Positions 26,709 through 34,480 of a DNA stretch of 37,309 nt are shown in pieces (the stretch's first letter is position 1; the number at the start of each line of letters is the position of its first letter). The DNA is from Planctomyces sp. (GTDB taxonomy: Bacteria > Planctomycetota > Planctomycetia > Planctomycetales > Planctomycetaceae). A program made the position numbers and the translations under genes. Below the pieces are notes generated by a model, which was given only the letters and a program-made list of their open reading frames with translations, did not search any database and was not told the DNA's origin. The stretch covers positions 1 through 37,309 of the forward strand of contig JAEUIH010000073.1 of assembly GCA_016795105.1 (NCBI GenBank), read 5' to 3'.

Positions 26709-26861
26709 GTAGCTTGGGCATTCCTGCCCGAGCACGTTCCATCCGTAGCTTGGGCATTCCTGCCCGAGCACATCCCTGCGAGAGCGCTACGATGTTGCAG
26801 GGGTGGGACGGGCAGGGAATACCCATCGTACATTTGGGACGGGCAGGAATGCCCATCCTAC
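26709..26861. repeat. Family-1 cluster, two forward and two reverse cores
   Basis: Forward cores of the CTTGGG variant lie at 26709-26733 and 26745-26769. Reverse cores lie at about 26807-26831 (decayed: GGGAATACCCATCG) and 26838-26861 (GATGGG variant). The cluster sits immediately upstream of the DinB start codon (28 bp), an unusual place for repeats that mostly follow stop codons, so it may lie in that gene's 5' leader. Confidence 0.85.
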
Positions 26862-27222
26862 ATTTTGCGCGCAAAAAAAGACCTCGTCCTGACGGCGGAG
26901 CAAACGCGGTTGACACCCAATCTGTCATTAAGTGGGCACCCGACGTCCGGGTCATGTGATCCGAGACATGGTCGGCGTGACAGTCGGCCGGAATCAGACC
27001 GGGTTCCCGTATGGGTAACATCTGTAGGGTCAACTTGTTATGCATCCGGTCGATCAGGCAGAGGTCAAGCACTGCTTTATCAACAAGTGCACCACCACGA
27101 TACGGCCCATGTCCGAGTTTCGCAAGAGAAGGATTGCAGTCATTCCCGTTTTCTGCCAGCATCATCGAAAATTCATGAGTTGCGAATATGAGATTTGATT
27201 GAACACAAGGGAGTCTTCCGCC
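26862..27222. other. Intergenic stretch without a recognised gene
   Basis: The 361 bp lie between the repeat cluster and the lipoprotein gene, with divergent flanking genes, so promoters for both are expected. A minus-strand frame (27165 to 26671) encodes ALVDKAVLDLCLIDRMHNKL and similar, then runs through the repeats; it matches no family I know and has no ribosome binding site. I see no terminator or operator. Confidence 0.4.
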
Positions 27223-27717
27223 GTGCGTTCTTTGTGGACGATTTGCATCATTGCGTTAATCGCGTTTGCTGCTGGGTGCGGCAGTAAAGAAGGAAACCCG
27301 CCTTCCAAAGCTGCGGACTCCACCGCCACGGATCCTTCACAGGACTCGACGAATGCTCAAACACGGCCGCACGGTGGCCAAATCCTCGAAATTGGGGATA
27401 CCCGGGAGTTCCATGCAGAACTTGTCTTTGACTCGACGACTCGAAACATCACCCTCTATTTCTACGGCTCTGAAATTGGAACGCCGCACCCCGCGTCAGA
27501 GCTGATCTTTGAGCCCGAGGTTGGCGGGAAAGCTGTGATCCTTGCAGCCGACCCGAGCCCGCTGGATGGTGAATCCACCGAAACATGTTCATGCTACGTG
27601 GTTTCAGGGAAAGATCTGCCATCCGAAATTACTGCCACAGATCACCTCGAAGGTCATTTTCATGTGACACTCAATGGTACAGAATACGAGAAGGACTTTG
27701 ATTTTCGACGACGTTGA
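27223..27717 (+). CDS. Small lipoprotein with efflux-adaptor-like beta domain
   Basis: This 164-residue lipoprotein has a hydrophobic signal ending in the lipobox FAAGC. The GTG at 27223 is chosen because AAGGGAG stands about 9 bases upstream; a TTG eight codons earlier (27199) lacks a site. After a Ser/Thr-rich linker come PHGGQILEIGDTREFHAELVF and ITLYFYGSEIGTPHP. This HGG...AELV...YxYG layout resembles the small domain found in some metal-efflux adaptor proteins and stand-alone planctomycete lipoproteins. A metal-related role is only a guess. The glutaminyl cyclase gene follows after 74 bp. Confidence 0.72.
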   Translation: MRSLWTICIIALIAFAAGCGSKEGNPPSKAADSTATDPSQDSTNAQTRPHGGQILEIGDTREFHAELVFDSTTRNITLYFYGSEIGTPHPASELIFEPEVGGKAVILAADPSPLDGESTETCSCYVVSGKDLPSEITATDHLEGHFHVTLNGTEYEKDFDFRRR

Positions 27718-27791
27718 GAATTCCGCCTCATCAATGTAGTGTGTTCCGTTCGTTAGTGATTTTTGAGTGATGTTTTCCAGGGTGTGCTTTT

Positions 27792-28622
27792 ATGTCAACA
27801 GCCGGACGTCACGGTCGATTTCGGCAACTGATGCCACTCACGCTCCTGATTCTCGCAGGCCTCGGTGCCGGAGCTGCATTGATGATGCCGGCAACAGAGG
27901 GAGCACCGCCGGTGAGTGCTGTTCGAGTCATTCGAACATATCCTCATGATCCCGAAGCATTTTGCCAGGGACTGGTTGTCTATAAAGGACATCTGCTCGA
28001 AGGCACAGGCCAGTACCAAAGATCACGACTTCGACTGGTGGACATTTCTACCGGTGAACCGATCAGTGACCTGCCGTTGAGTGATGAAATCTTTGGCGAA
28101 GGCGTGACTGTCTGGAAGGATTCGATTCTGCAGCTCACTTGGAAGAACGGCTATATGCTTGTCTACGACGCTGAGACCTGGAAGCCTCGAACGCCGGTCC
28201 CGTATCGCAACATTGACCGCGAGCTCCGCGAAGGCTGGGGAATGACGCATGACGGAACACATCTGATCATCAGCGACGGTTCCGCCACTCTGAGGTTTGT
28301 CGACCCGAACACGTGGAAACTTGTCCGAAGCATTGTGGTTAAGAATGGCTTTCAAAAACTATCAAAGCTGAATGAGCTGGAATACGTTGAAGGTGAAATC
28401 TACGCCAACGTATGGTACTCTGATCAAATCGCCCGAATTGATCCGGCAAGTGGCAAAGTCCTGGGATGGTTGGATCTGAGCCCGATTCGACCGCGAGAAG
28501 TTCGCAATGATCGGGAAGCTGTCCTGAACGGAATCGCCTGGGACGAAAAGAATCGTAGACTGTTTGTCACCGGAAAGAACTGGCCATCGGTGTTCGAAAT
28601 TGAACCCGTTGCCGCAAAGTAA
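27792..28622 (+). CDS. Glutaminyl-peptide cyclotransferase, beta-propeller type
   Basis: This 276-residue protein has a hydrophobic N-terminal segment (about 15-34), probably a signal peptide or anchor. The glutamine cyclotransferase signatures are clear: FCQGLVVYKGHLLEGTGQY near residue 57, IFGEGVTVW, LNELEYVEGEIYANVW and LNGIAWDEKNRRLFVTGKNW. This plant/bacterial type is a five-bladed propeller that turns N-terminal Gln of peptides into pyroglutamate, here likely in the periplasm. The MDR gene begins 9 bp after its stop, so they are probably co-transcribed. Confidence 0.9.
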   Translation: MSTAGRHGRFRQLMPLTLLILAGLGAGAALMMPATEGAPPVSAVRVIRTYPHDPEAFCQGLVVYKGHLLEGTGQYQRSRLRLVDISTGEPISDLPLSDEIFGEGVTVWKDSILQLTWKNGYMLVYDAETWKPRTPVPYRNIDRELREGWGMTHDGTHLIISDGSATLRFVDPNTWKLVRSIVVKNGFQKLSKLNELEYVEGEIYANVWYSDQIARIDPASGKVLGWLDLSPIRPREVRNDREAVLNGIAWDEKNRRLFVTGKNWPSVFEIEPVAAK

Positions 28623-28631
28623 GAATGCACG

Positions 28632-29633
28632 ATGAAAGCAATTCAGTTTTCTGATCCAGGTGAACCAGTCGATGTTTTGAAGTGCGTTTCACTGGACAAG
28701 CCAAAACCAGGCCCCGGCGAAGTTCTGGTAAGGATGATTGCAGCGCCCGTTAATCCCTCGGATCTTATGTATATTCGGGGCAGCTATACGGTCCCGGCCA
28801 ATTGTCCGGCCAGTCCAGGATTTGAAGGCGTTGGTATCGTTGAGTCATCCGGAGGCGGATTACGAGGCAAGCTCTTCACAGGAAAGCGAGTCGTCGTCGC
28901 GAATCGAAAAGGTGGGAACTGGGCGGAATATACAGTTGTACCGGCCGATCAGGTCATCCCGGTCAACAATGGGCTCTCCGACGAACAGGCCGCCACATTT
29001 CTGGTCAATCCGGCAACCGCATGGGTCATGACTCAGGAAGTTCTGAAGGTTGGCCGAGGCGAGTGGCTGCTTCAGACAGCTGCGGCATCATCCCTGGGCC
29101 AAATGATTGTGCGTCTTGGGAAGCATGTCGGTTTTCGGACTCTCAATGTTGTACGCCGGGAAGAGCATGCCGCAACGCTCAAATCACTGGGTGCAGATTC
29201 TGTGATCGTGTTTGACGGCTCAAAAGATGCGCCTGAAAAACTTCAGCAGGCAGTATTTCAGGCAACCGGGGAAAAGACTGTTAAGAAAGCCATTGATGCC
29301 GTTGGCGGAACGACTGGTTCCGCCGTGATTCAGAGTCTTGGTCCGCGAGGACATTTGCTCGTCTATGGAACATTAAGCAACCAGCCTCTGGTATTTTCGC
29401 CGAGGACGCTGATGACCCATGGAAGTACAGTCGAAGGCTTCTGGCTTGGAATTCATATGGCAGAGAAGACACTGCCAGGTAAACTGATGCTGATCAGAAA
29501 AATCACACAACTGATCAAATCCGGCGTTCTGGGAAGCTCCATCCGGAAGACATTTCCGCTCGAACAGGTCACAGACGCGGTTCGCGAAGCGGAAAATTCA
29601 CAGCAGGGTAAAGTGCTTCTGAAGATCAGTTAG
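28632..29633 (+). CDS. Zinc-free MDR oxidoreductase (quinone/enoyl reductase-like)
   Basis: This 333-residue medium-chain dehydrogenase/reductase has the GroES-like N-terminus (PGPGEVLVRMIAAPVNPSDLM, SPGFEGVGIVESSG). It has a Rossmann domain with AAASSLGQMIVRLGKHVGF (about 151-169) and the DAVGG region. The Cys/His cluster of zinc alcohol dehydrogenases is missing, and the NPSDL/NPATAW features fit 2-enoyl-thioester reductases and quinone oxidoreductases, which use NADPH. The exact substrate is not decidable. The AXXSXXG form of the nucleotide loop is typical of this branch. It is cytoplasmic. Confidence 0.87.
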   Translation: MKAIQFSDPGEPVDVLKCVSLDKPKPGPGEVLVRMIAAPVNPSDLMYIRGSYTVPANCPASPGFEGVGIVESSGGGLRGKLFTGKRVVVANRKGGNWAEYTVVPADQVIPVNNGLSDEQAATFLVNPATAWVMTQEVLKVGRGEWLLQTAAASSLGQMIVRLGKHVGFRTLNVVRREEHAATLKSLGADSVIVFDGSKDAPEKLQQAVFQATGEKTVKKAIDAVGGTTGSAVIQSLGPRGHLLVYGTLSNQPLVFSPRTLMTHGSTVEGFWLGIHMAEKTLPGKLMLIRKITQLIKSGVLGSSIRKTFPLEQVTDAVREAENSQQGKVLLKIS

Positions 29634-29680
29634 TCTCCGGAATCTGATATCCACAAGCACTGTCAAAACATCACAGGGAC

Positions 29681-31105
29681 ATGCCGACAATGAAACTCAG
29701 CCTCGGACCTTTGGTGATCCTGATGTTCCTTGTACCGGCCTTCATTGTACCAGCTGGCCTTACACCGGTGTGTTTTGCACAGGGTGGCAATCAGGGCGGA
29801 GGTAACCAGGGAGGCGGGAATCAGGGAGGTGGCGGAAACGCTGGAGGAATCCTGATCAACGCTGATGGACTCGTCAGCATGGCAGCTACTCGGACAGCCC
29901 CTTCTTCACAAACGCGTCGGCAGATGAAGTCCAAAGCGACCGATCAATTGTCGGCAGAGCTGTTGAAGTCTCGAGACCTGCGAAAAGTGTCACTGAAGAA
30001 ACTGAACGATGAGTGCGCGAGGCAGCTGGAGTCATCGAAGGTCGTAGGGGACACCCCGGAAATCATGGCTTTGGCAGGATTGACTCGAATCGACTTTGTT
30101 GCAATCGATCTCGAGCAAAACGATGTTATCTTTGCAGGGCCGTCGGAGGCGTTTGCCGAAACAGACGGGCGATTGCTCGGTATTGAATCCGGACGCCCCA
30201 CGCTTCACTTTGAACACCTGTTGGCAGCCCTTCGATTACCTCCGGAAGCTGCGTTTGCGGGATGTTCGTTTGACCCCGATCCGACGCGACTTGTCGCTGC
30301 TCGACGGATCCTGGATGCCGGCAAAACACCCGGATCGGTCCAGGAAGGTATTGGCGTTTTCCGCAGAATGGCGGAAGAACTGGGAAACTGGAATGTCTCT
30401 GTGATGGGTGTTCGGGAGGACTGCAGAACGGCGCTTGCAATGGTTGAAGCAGATTATGTGCTGAAGAGACTGACGCTGGGGGTCGACGATCCACCGGTAA
30501 AAGGCTTCCGCAGTCAGCTTGCATCAATGAAGCCCGGCGAAGACATCCTGAGACGATGGTGGTTTGCCGCAGCAGCAAACGGGATCGAGACCAACGAAGA
30601 CGAAACGTTGTATCGCCTGACGGGCCCCAGAATCCAGTTGTTTGGGCAGGACGAGTTGGTCGACGAGAACGGGCAGCGAACCGGAGCTGCGGTCAATTTG
30701 AAGAGTTCCTACGAGTATGCGAAGCACTTCAGCAACCGCATTGATGCTCTGGCAGAGAAAGTCAGTGCGATCGCAGAGCTGCAGAACATCTTCGATCTGA
30801 TGGTTGTTGGAGCGATCGTGCGAAAGGCCAAGAGAGACGGCCTCCTGCTGGACATTGAAACTCTGCTCGATGAACAGGCTCTTCCGCTGAACAAATACGG
30901 GGTTCCAAAAGAGGTACCCTCCCTTGGAAATGCTCGGATGCAGGGAAGATCAACCCTGCTGGGACTCGTGGGAGGCGGAGTTCGAATCGAGCCCCGCAAT
31001 CTGATTTCTAAGGCTCGTCGAGTTGAGGATCCTGGAACCTTCGCTCCTCTGAAGGAATATCCAACCTCCCCGGAGAAGACGGCCTGGTACTGGAATGCAG
31101 AATGA
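29681..31105 (+). CDS. DUF1598-like secreted planctomycete protein
   Basis: This 474-residue protein has a signal peptide (about 1-34) and then a Gly/Gln-rich tract of three to four NQGGG repeats (about 35-56). A long globular body follows, including DFVAIDLEQNDVIFAGPSEAF, RLVAARRILDAG and RWWFAAAANGIETNEDETLY. The overall features match DUF1598, known almost only from planctomycetes and without assigned function; I rely on memory for that name. AGGGAC lies directly before the first ATG; the ATG at 29690 is an alternative. A hairpin follows the stop by 11 bp. Confidence 0.72.
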   Translation: MPTMKLSLGPLVILMFLVPAFIVPAGLTPVCFAQGGNQGGGNQGGGNQGGGGNAGGILINADGLVSMAATRTAPSSQTRRQMKSKATDQLSAELLKSRDLRKVSLKKLNDECARQLESSKVVGDTPEIMALAGLTRIDFVAIDLEQNDVIFAGPSEAFAETDGRLLGIESGRPTLHFEHLLAALRLPPEAAFAGCSFDPDPTRLVAARRILDAGKTPGSVQEGIGVFRRMAEELGNWNVSVMGVREDCRTALAMVEADYVLKRLTLGVDDPPVKGFRSQLASMKPGEDILRRWWFAAAANGIETNEDETLYRLTGPRIQLFGQDELVDENGQRTGAAVNLKSSYEYAKHFSNRIDALAEKVSAIAELQNIFDLMVVGAIVRKAKRDGLLLDIETLLDEQALPLNKYGVPKEVPSLGNARMQGRSTLLGLVGGGVRIEPRNLISKARRVEDPGTFAPLKEYPTSPEKTAWYWNAE

Positions 31106-31116
31106 CCTTAAACGAA

Positions 31117-31148
31117 GAAACCGCGTTCGGTAAGCCGAACACGGTTTC
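31117..31148. terminator. Hairpin terminator between convergent genes
   Basis: GAAACCGCGTTCGG (31117-31130) pairs with CCGAACACGGTTTC (31135-31148) over 14 bp with one G-T wobble and a TAAG loop. It lies between the DUF1598-like gene and the convergent Cys-rich gene. The minus-strand side runs into TTCGTTTAAGG, a weak T-tract, so it may work in both directions. Confidence 0.75.
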
Positions 31149-31189
31149 ATTCGATGAAGGAAGATTCACTCGAGGAGAGTCTCCTCGCA

Positions 31190-31981
31190 TTAGTCGAACA
31201 AGTCACCGAGAGAAGCGAAGCTGAACCGGCGTGGCGAAGAATGGGTTGCCGGACGCACGATCTGTGGCTTAGAAGCATGTACAACCGGGCTGTACTGCAT
31301 CGGAGCCTGCGATGTATATCCGTGAGCATAGTGATGTGCGACCCCGTTGTTGCAGGTATTGCACTGATTGCCGTAGCCAGTTGGGCAAACTCTGTGATGG
31401 TAGTTGGCCGGATTTGGAACAGGCGGAATCATACCAGGTCGTGATTGCCACGTTGGAACATGGCTGTAGTAGTAACCCATCTGAGTTGTATCGGTGGGCT
31501 GGTAAACCTGTGGATAATTTCCAACAAAGCCACCACCCTGATTGCCGTAGAAGGCCTGTGGCCAGTACGACTGATACCAGACGAGGTCACGATTGACGGG
31601 AAGGCGGGCCGGAGGCGCCCAGCCTGCGTCCGGATATGCTTTTGTAGCACATAACCGACCAAGGCACGTATCGTTCAGGCAACTGTTGGTGAGACAGCTG
31701 TTGCCGTCGACACACATACCAAGAGGACAGTCCTGACAACCATTGCAATTGTTGCAGTGGTGGCCAGAGTAACAGCTTCCGCCTGCATGACAGACACCAG
31801 CCTGGCAGTTTCCGCCAGGGCAGCCGGTATTCCAGTTGGTTGGCTGGTAGCAGCCGACAACCGTCTGCCCATGTTCATGGGAGCCGTTGAAGCTGCTGAC
31901 TTGATGAACCTGCCCGGCAGCAAAACCACCGGAGAACAGCAGGGCCGTCGTCATCAGTAATGACAATGACAAAGTTCGCAT
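31190..31981 (-). CDS. Cys-rich secreted protein (possible cell-wall component)
   Basis: This 263-residue protein has a signal peptide (about 1-22) and a Cys/Asn/Gly-rich section (about 43-112). That section holds closely spaced Cys pairs such as CYSGHHCNNCNGCQDC and CLTNSCLNDTC. A Tyr/Pro/Gln-rich section (about 130-220) and HYAHGYTSQAPMQYSP follow. Such composition suits an extracellular disulfide-linked structural protein, as reported for planctomycete cell envelopes. It shares strand and style with the two genes upstream. No catalytic motif is present. A plus-strand frame opposite is a shadow. Confidence 0.75.
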   Translation of the reverse strand: MRTLSLSLLMTTALLFSGGFAAGQVHQVSSFNGSHEHGQTVVGCYQPTNWNTGCPGGNCQAGVCHAGGSCYSGHHCNNCNGCQDCPLGMCVDGNSCLTNSCLNDTCLGRLCATKAYPDAGWAPPARLPVNRDLVWYQSYWPQAFYGNQGGGFVGNYPQVYQPTDTTQMGYYYSHVPTWQSRPGMIPPVPNPANYHHRVCPTGYGNQCNTCNNGVAHHYAHGYTSQAPMQYSPVVHASKPQIVRPATHSSPRRFSFASLGDLFD

Positions 31982-32069
31982 GAGATCCTTCTCCAGGCAG
32001 CAAGCAGTCGCAGCTGCAAACGGGTTGAGTCAGGTCTGAATTCTTCTGTCGTCGACTGTCGGCTGACAT

Positions 32070-32100
32070 CGGGAGGCATCCGTGCGGCGGATGCCTCCCG
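32070..32100. terminator. Perfect 13-bp stem-loop downstream of a Cys-rich gene
   Basis: CGGGAGGCATCCG (32070-32082) pairs perfectly with CGGATGCCTCCCG (32088-32100) around a TGCGG loop. It sits between the two Cys-rich genes on the minus strand. There is no T-tract on either side, so it may be a processing or stability hairpin, or part of the 31190-31981 leader, rather than an intrinsic terminator. Confidence 0.6.
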
Positions 32101-32179
32101 CGAACTCAGACTTTCTGTCGTTCCTCACTGTGTCCGACGTCCCTGTCAGACACTCAACGATTGGACGATTTGGGTTGCA

Positions 32180-32243
32180 GTAAATCCGGGCCAGTGTGAA
32201 TCCGGGCCAGTCTAAATCAGAACCAGTGTGAATCAGGTCCGGC
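32180..32243. repeat. Four tandem 16-bp repeats
   Basis: Four contiguous 16-bp copies follow the pattern GTAAATCCGGGCCAGT, GTGAATCCGGGCCAGT, CTAAATCAGAACCAGT, GTGAATCAGGTCCGGC. The first two differ at one base. They end 5 bp before the stop codon of the Cys-rich gene (minus strand), in its 3' region. Confidence 0.75.
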
Positions 32244-32248
32244 ATCAA

Positions 32249-33154
32249 CTACCAGGTCTGATGATACAGTGGCTGAGGAGATGTCTGGGGATTGTAGTTC
32301 GAGATATGAGTCAGACGGCTTGATGGAACACCCCAGCCGTAGTTGTACTGCTGTCGCACATGTGGTGCGAGAGGCACAGTCATCGGCATACCGTATCCCT
32401 GAGCACCATACAACTGACCGTCTCGCTGATCAAAGTAGTTTGGCTGATCAGCATAGGTGATGTGGTACTTGCCAACCGGAGGACATCCCTGGCCGCAGCA
32501 GCCGGAGGGAACCATCCAGCCAAACAGGTGATTCGCAAGTCGAGAGTTCTTTTCACGGAAACTCAGCGACTGCCCTCGCCACCAGTCATGGCCAGGACAA
32601 CCTGAACCGCTGCACTGTGATCCAGCGAACAGGCAGTTCATGCGGTCATTGTAGCCATCACAATAGTTGCCATGACAGTTGCCATTGTGGCAGTTGCCGT
32701 TATGACAATTTCCGCTGAAGCAGTTGCCACCATGGCCATGACCGTTGTTGCAGCAGGCGCCAGCCATCCCGTAGCAGGCACCATTGTAAGAGCACGGATC
32801 ACAGCCGGTCATGCAGGGATCGCAACCAGCCATGCAGGGATCGCAACACATCTGAGTCGGAGGGCAGCAGGTGACCGGTGCCATGCATCCAGGCGTCTGC
32901 CAGCAGTCCTGAGGAACGGCACATCCAGGCACACAGCCAGCATCCCCGCAGGCTGGACCGCCATGCGTGAAACTCGCCTGCTGAATGGAAGGCATGGCCC
33001 GATCCGAAAGTCGAACTACTCCGGATTGTTCTCCGGAAGAAGGAGCTTTGTCCGTAATTCGGACACGCCCTTCCTGTGCACTGATGAAGCCGGAAACCAT
33101 CAGCACGCAGACTGCCGCTGTGCTCCGGATCAGATTGCAGCTTATGGGTTTCAT
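32249..33154 (-). CDS. Cys-rich secreted protein with CDPCM and NCHNG repeats
   Basis: This 301-residue protein has a signal peptide (about 1-26). Residues 103-121 form a CDPCM-type repeat (CDPCMAGCDPCMTGCDPC), and 149-165 repeat GNCHNG. In all, the first 190 residues hold more than 25 Cys. The C-terminal 90 residues are Cys-poor and Tyr/Pro/Gln-rich (YHITYADQPNYFDQRDGQLY). It is probably a secreted, disulfide-rich structural protein; clusters of Cys and His could also bind metal. No enzyme motif is seen. Plus-strand frames opposite it are shadows of its low complexity. Confidence 0.75.
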   Translation of the reverse strand: MKPISCNLIRSTAAVCVLMVSGFISAQEGRVRITDKAPSSGEQSGVVRLSDRAMPSIQQASFTHGGPACGDAGCVPGCAVPQDCWQTPGCMAPVTCCPPTQMCCDPCMAGCDPCMTGCDPCSYNGACYGMAGACCNNGHGHGGNCFSGNCHNGNCHNGNCHGNYCDGYNDRMNCLFAGSQCSGSGCPGHDWWRGQSLSFREKNSRLANHLFGWMVPSGCCGQGCPPVGKYHITYADQPNYFDQRDGQLYGAQGYGMPMTVPLAPHVRQQYNYGWGVPSSRLTHISNYNPQTSPQPLYHQTW

Positions 33155-33226
33155 AAACGTTTACCTGTAAGAATGTTAGCTGATAGAAACCAGAGATCGA
33201 AACAGTCGGCAGATCATCGAACCGGC

Positions 33227-34066
33227 TTACCAGCCCTTGGGTCCGTGAAACAGAGAGAATGGGCTGATATGAGATTTGTACTTCACATCAACCATGGTGC
33301 CCTGGAGCTTCCAGTCTTCGTGAGACCAGACTCCAAATGGAGTGACAACCCAGCCGCCATTCACCTTGTAATAGTAAGGCGGGTACATGGCTCGGTATCG
33401 ATGAGCATACAGCATTTCGTGCGGATGAAACGCCTGATTCGGGATTACCGTTCCGCCAATCTGCTGAGGAATTCCAGGGACAGGAGCTGGGTACAGTGCC
33501 GCTCCGGTCTGTGGGTAGGTTCCCAGATTTTGAGGAATCGTGGTGCCCACCGGGTTTGTCATCACAGGTTGTCCGGCATTCGACCGACTAATCGGTGAGA
33601 ACTGGGCACCTGAGGTGACGTGGACCGGCACTGGTGGCGAATACTGCTGCCAGTTATTTCCAGGATGAACAGGCACAGGATTCGTAAACTGATCTCCCGT
33701 GGCACTGAAGTACTGAGGTCCGCTGACCGTACTCATGTTCGGAACTGCCGGCACCTGTTCGATGGCCATGGGCTGTTCCTGAACAAAGACGATTTCGTCA
33801 TTCGGACTGCTGGCAGTCTGGCGAACCTGCTTTTGGGCAGCCTGACGCTCAGCGTCATCGACAACGGCTCGCTGAACAGCACCGCCCTCTTCGCTCTTAC
33901 GCGAAGATCGGCTGGCACCGAACCCCGAACTCGTCTTCTGTTTCAGCCACCCAACGACTCCTGGTCGCTGAGCCGTTTGCGGCTTCTCGGATGCCGACTC
34001 ATCGGCAAACACACCGCCGGCGCAGATAACACCCATCATCAGCGCTGCTAATCCCTTGCGAAGCAT
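33227..34066 (-). CDS. Secreted Pro/Gln-rich planctomycete protein
   Basis: This 279-residue protein has a signal peptide (about 1-21). A charged segment (KSEEGGAVQRAVVDDAERQAAQKQ) leads to a Pro/Gln/Val-rich middle (about 100-215). The conserved-looking Tyr-rich end reads MLYAHRYRAMYPPYYYKVNG then GGWVVTPFGVWSHEDWKLQG. It lacks the Cys clusters of its two downstream neighbours but shares their signal, low complexity and Tyr-rich tail, so the three may be envelope components. It is divergent from the topoisomerase gene. Confidence 0.72.
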   Translation of the reverse strand: MLRKGLAALMMGVICAGGVFADESASEKPQTAQRPGVVGWLKQKTSSGFGASRSSRKSEEGGAVQRAVVDDAERQAAQKQVRQTASSPNDEIVFVQEQPMAIEQVPAVPNMSTVSGPQYFSATGDQFTNPVPVHPGNNWQQYSPPVPVHVTSGAQFSPISRSNAGQPVMTNPVGTTIPQNLGTYPQTGAALYPAPVPGIPQQIGGTVIPNQAFHPHEMLYAHRYRAMYPPYYYKVNGGWVVTPFGVWSHEDWKLQGTMVDVKYKSHISPFSLFHGPKGW

Positions 34067-34480
34067 GTGAGCCCCTCCCTGGACTTCGCGGTTTTCAAAC
34101 CGCCCGCCTCATCTTGTATCTAACCGGTAAACGTAGAACCGAAGGAAATTCTCAAGCTGATCCCCTGCGGCCCCCCGCGGTAATCCGCCCTGCAACCTGT
34201 TCCGACTCCGCGGCCTGCGCGGTATCGATACAATTGTTGACGTTCTGTTTGTTCGGCTAATGTCGATCGTGCGGATCAATCATTCAGTACCACTCCTGCC
34301 GACGATTCCTCCGGCAGTACCATTTCGAGTGGTTCAAATTGCCCTGCGATTAAACTCTGCGTATTCATCCCATTTTTCCTGCCGATCCCGGTCCACTCGC
34401 CGTTTCCTGTCTCCGCCAAAACCACTACAATCGAAAAAACCTTGTTTTTCACGGATTTTGATGGCAAAGGAAGCCCCACG
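34067..34480. promoter_or_regulatory. Divergent intergenic region upstream of the topoisomerase gene
   Basis: The 414 bp separate the secreted-protein gene (minus) and the topoisomerase gene (plus), so promoters for both should lie here. One possible sigma-70-like pair reading rightward is TTGACG (34237) and TAATGT 15 bases later, a short spacer. No repeat or operator is evident, and short frames here are not convincing. Confidence 0.35.

Noticed and set aside
26671-27165. 164-codon minus-strand frame upstream of DinB
   Set aside because: It runs through four repeat cores, has no ribosome binding site and matches no known family. A short decayed gene in its first part cannot be excluded.
32672-33598. 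308-codon plus-strand frame opposite the Cys-rich genes
   Set aside because: Its Ala/Val/Thr/His-rich low complexity mirrors the Cys-rich coding strand; the minus-strand genes have signal peptides and proper starts.
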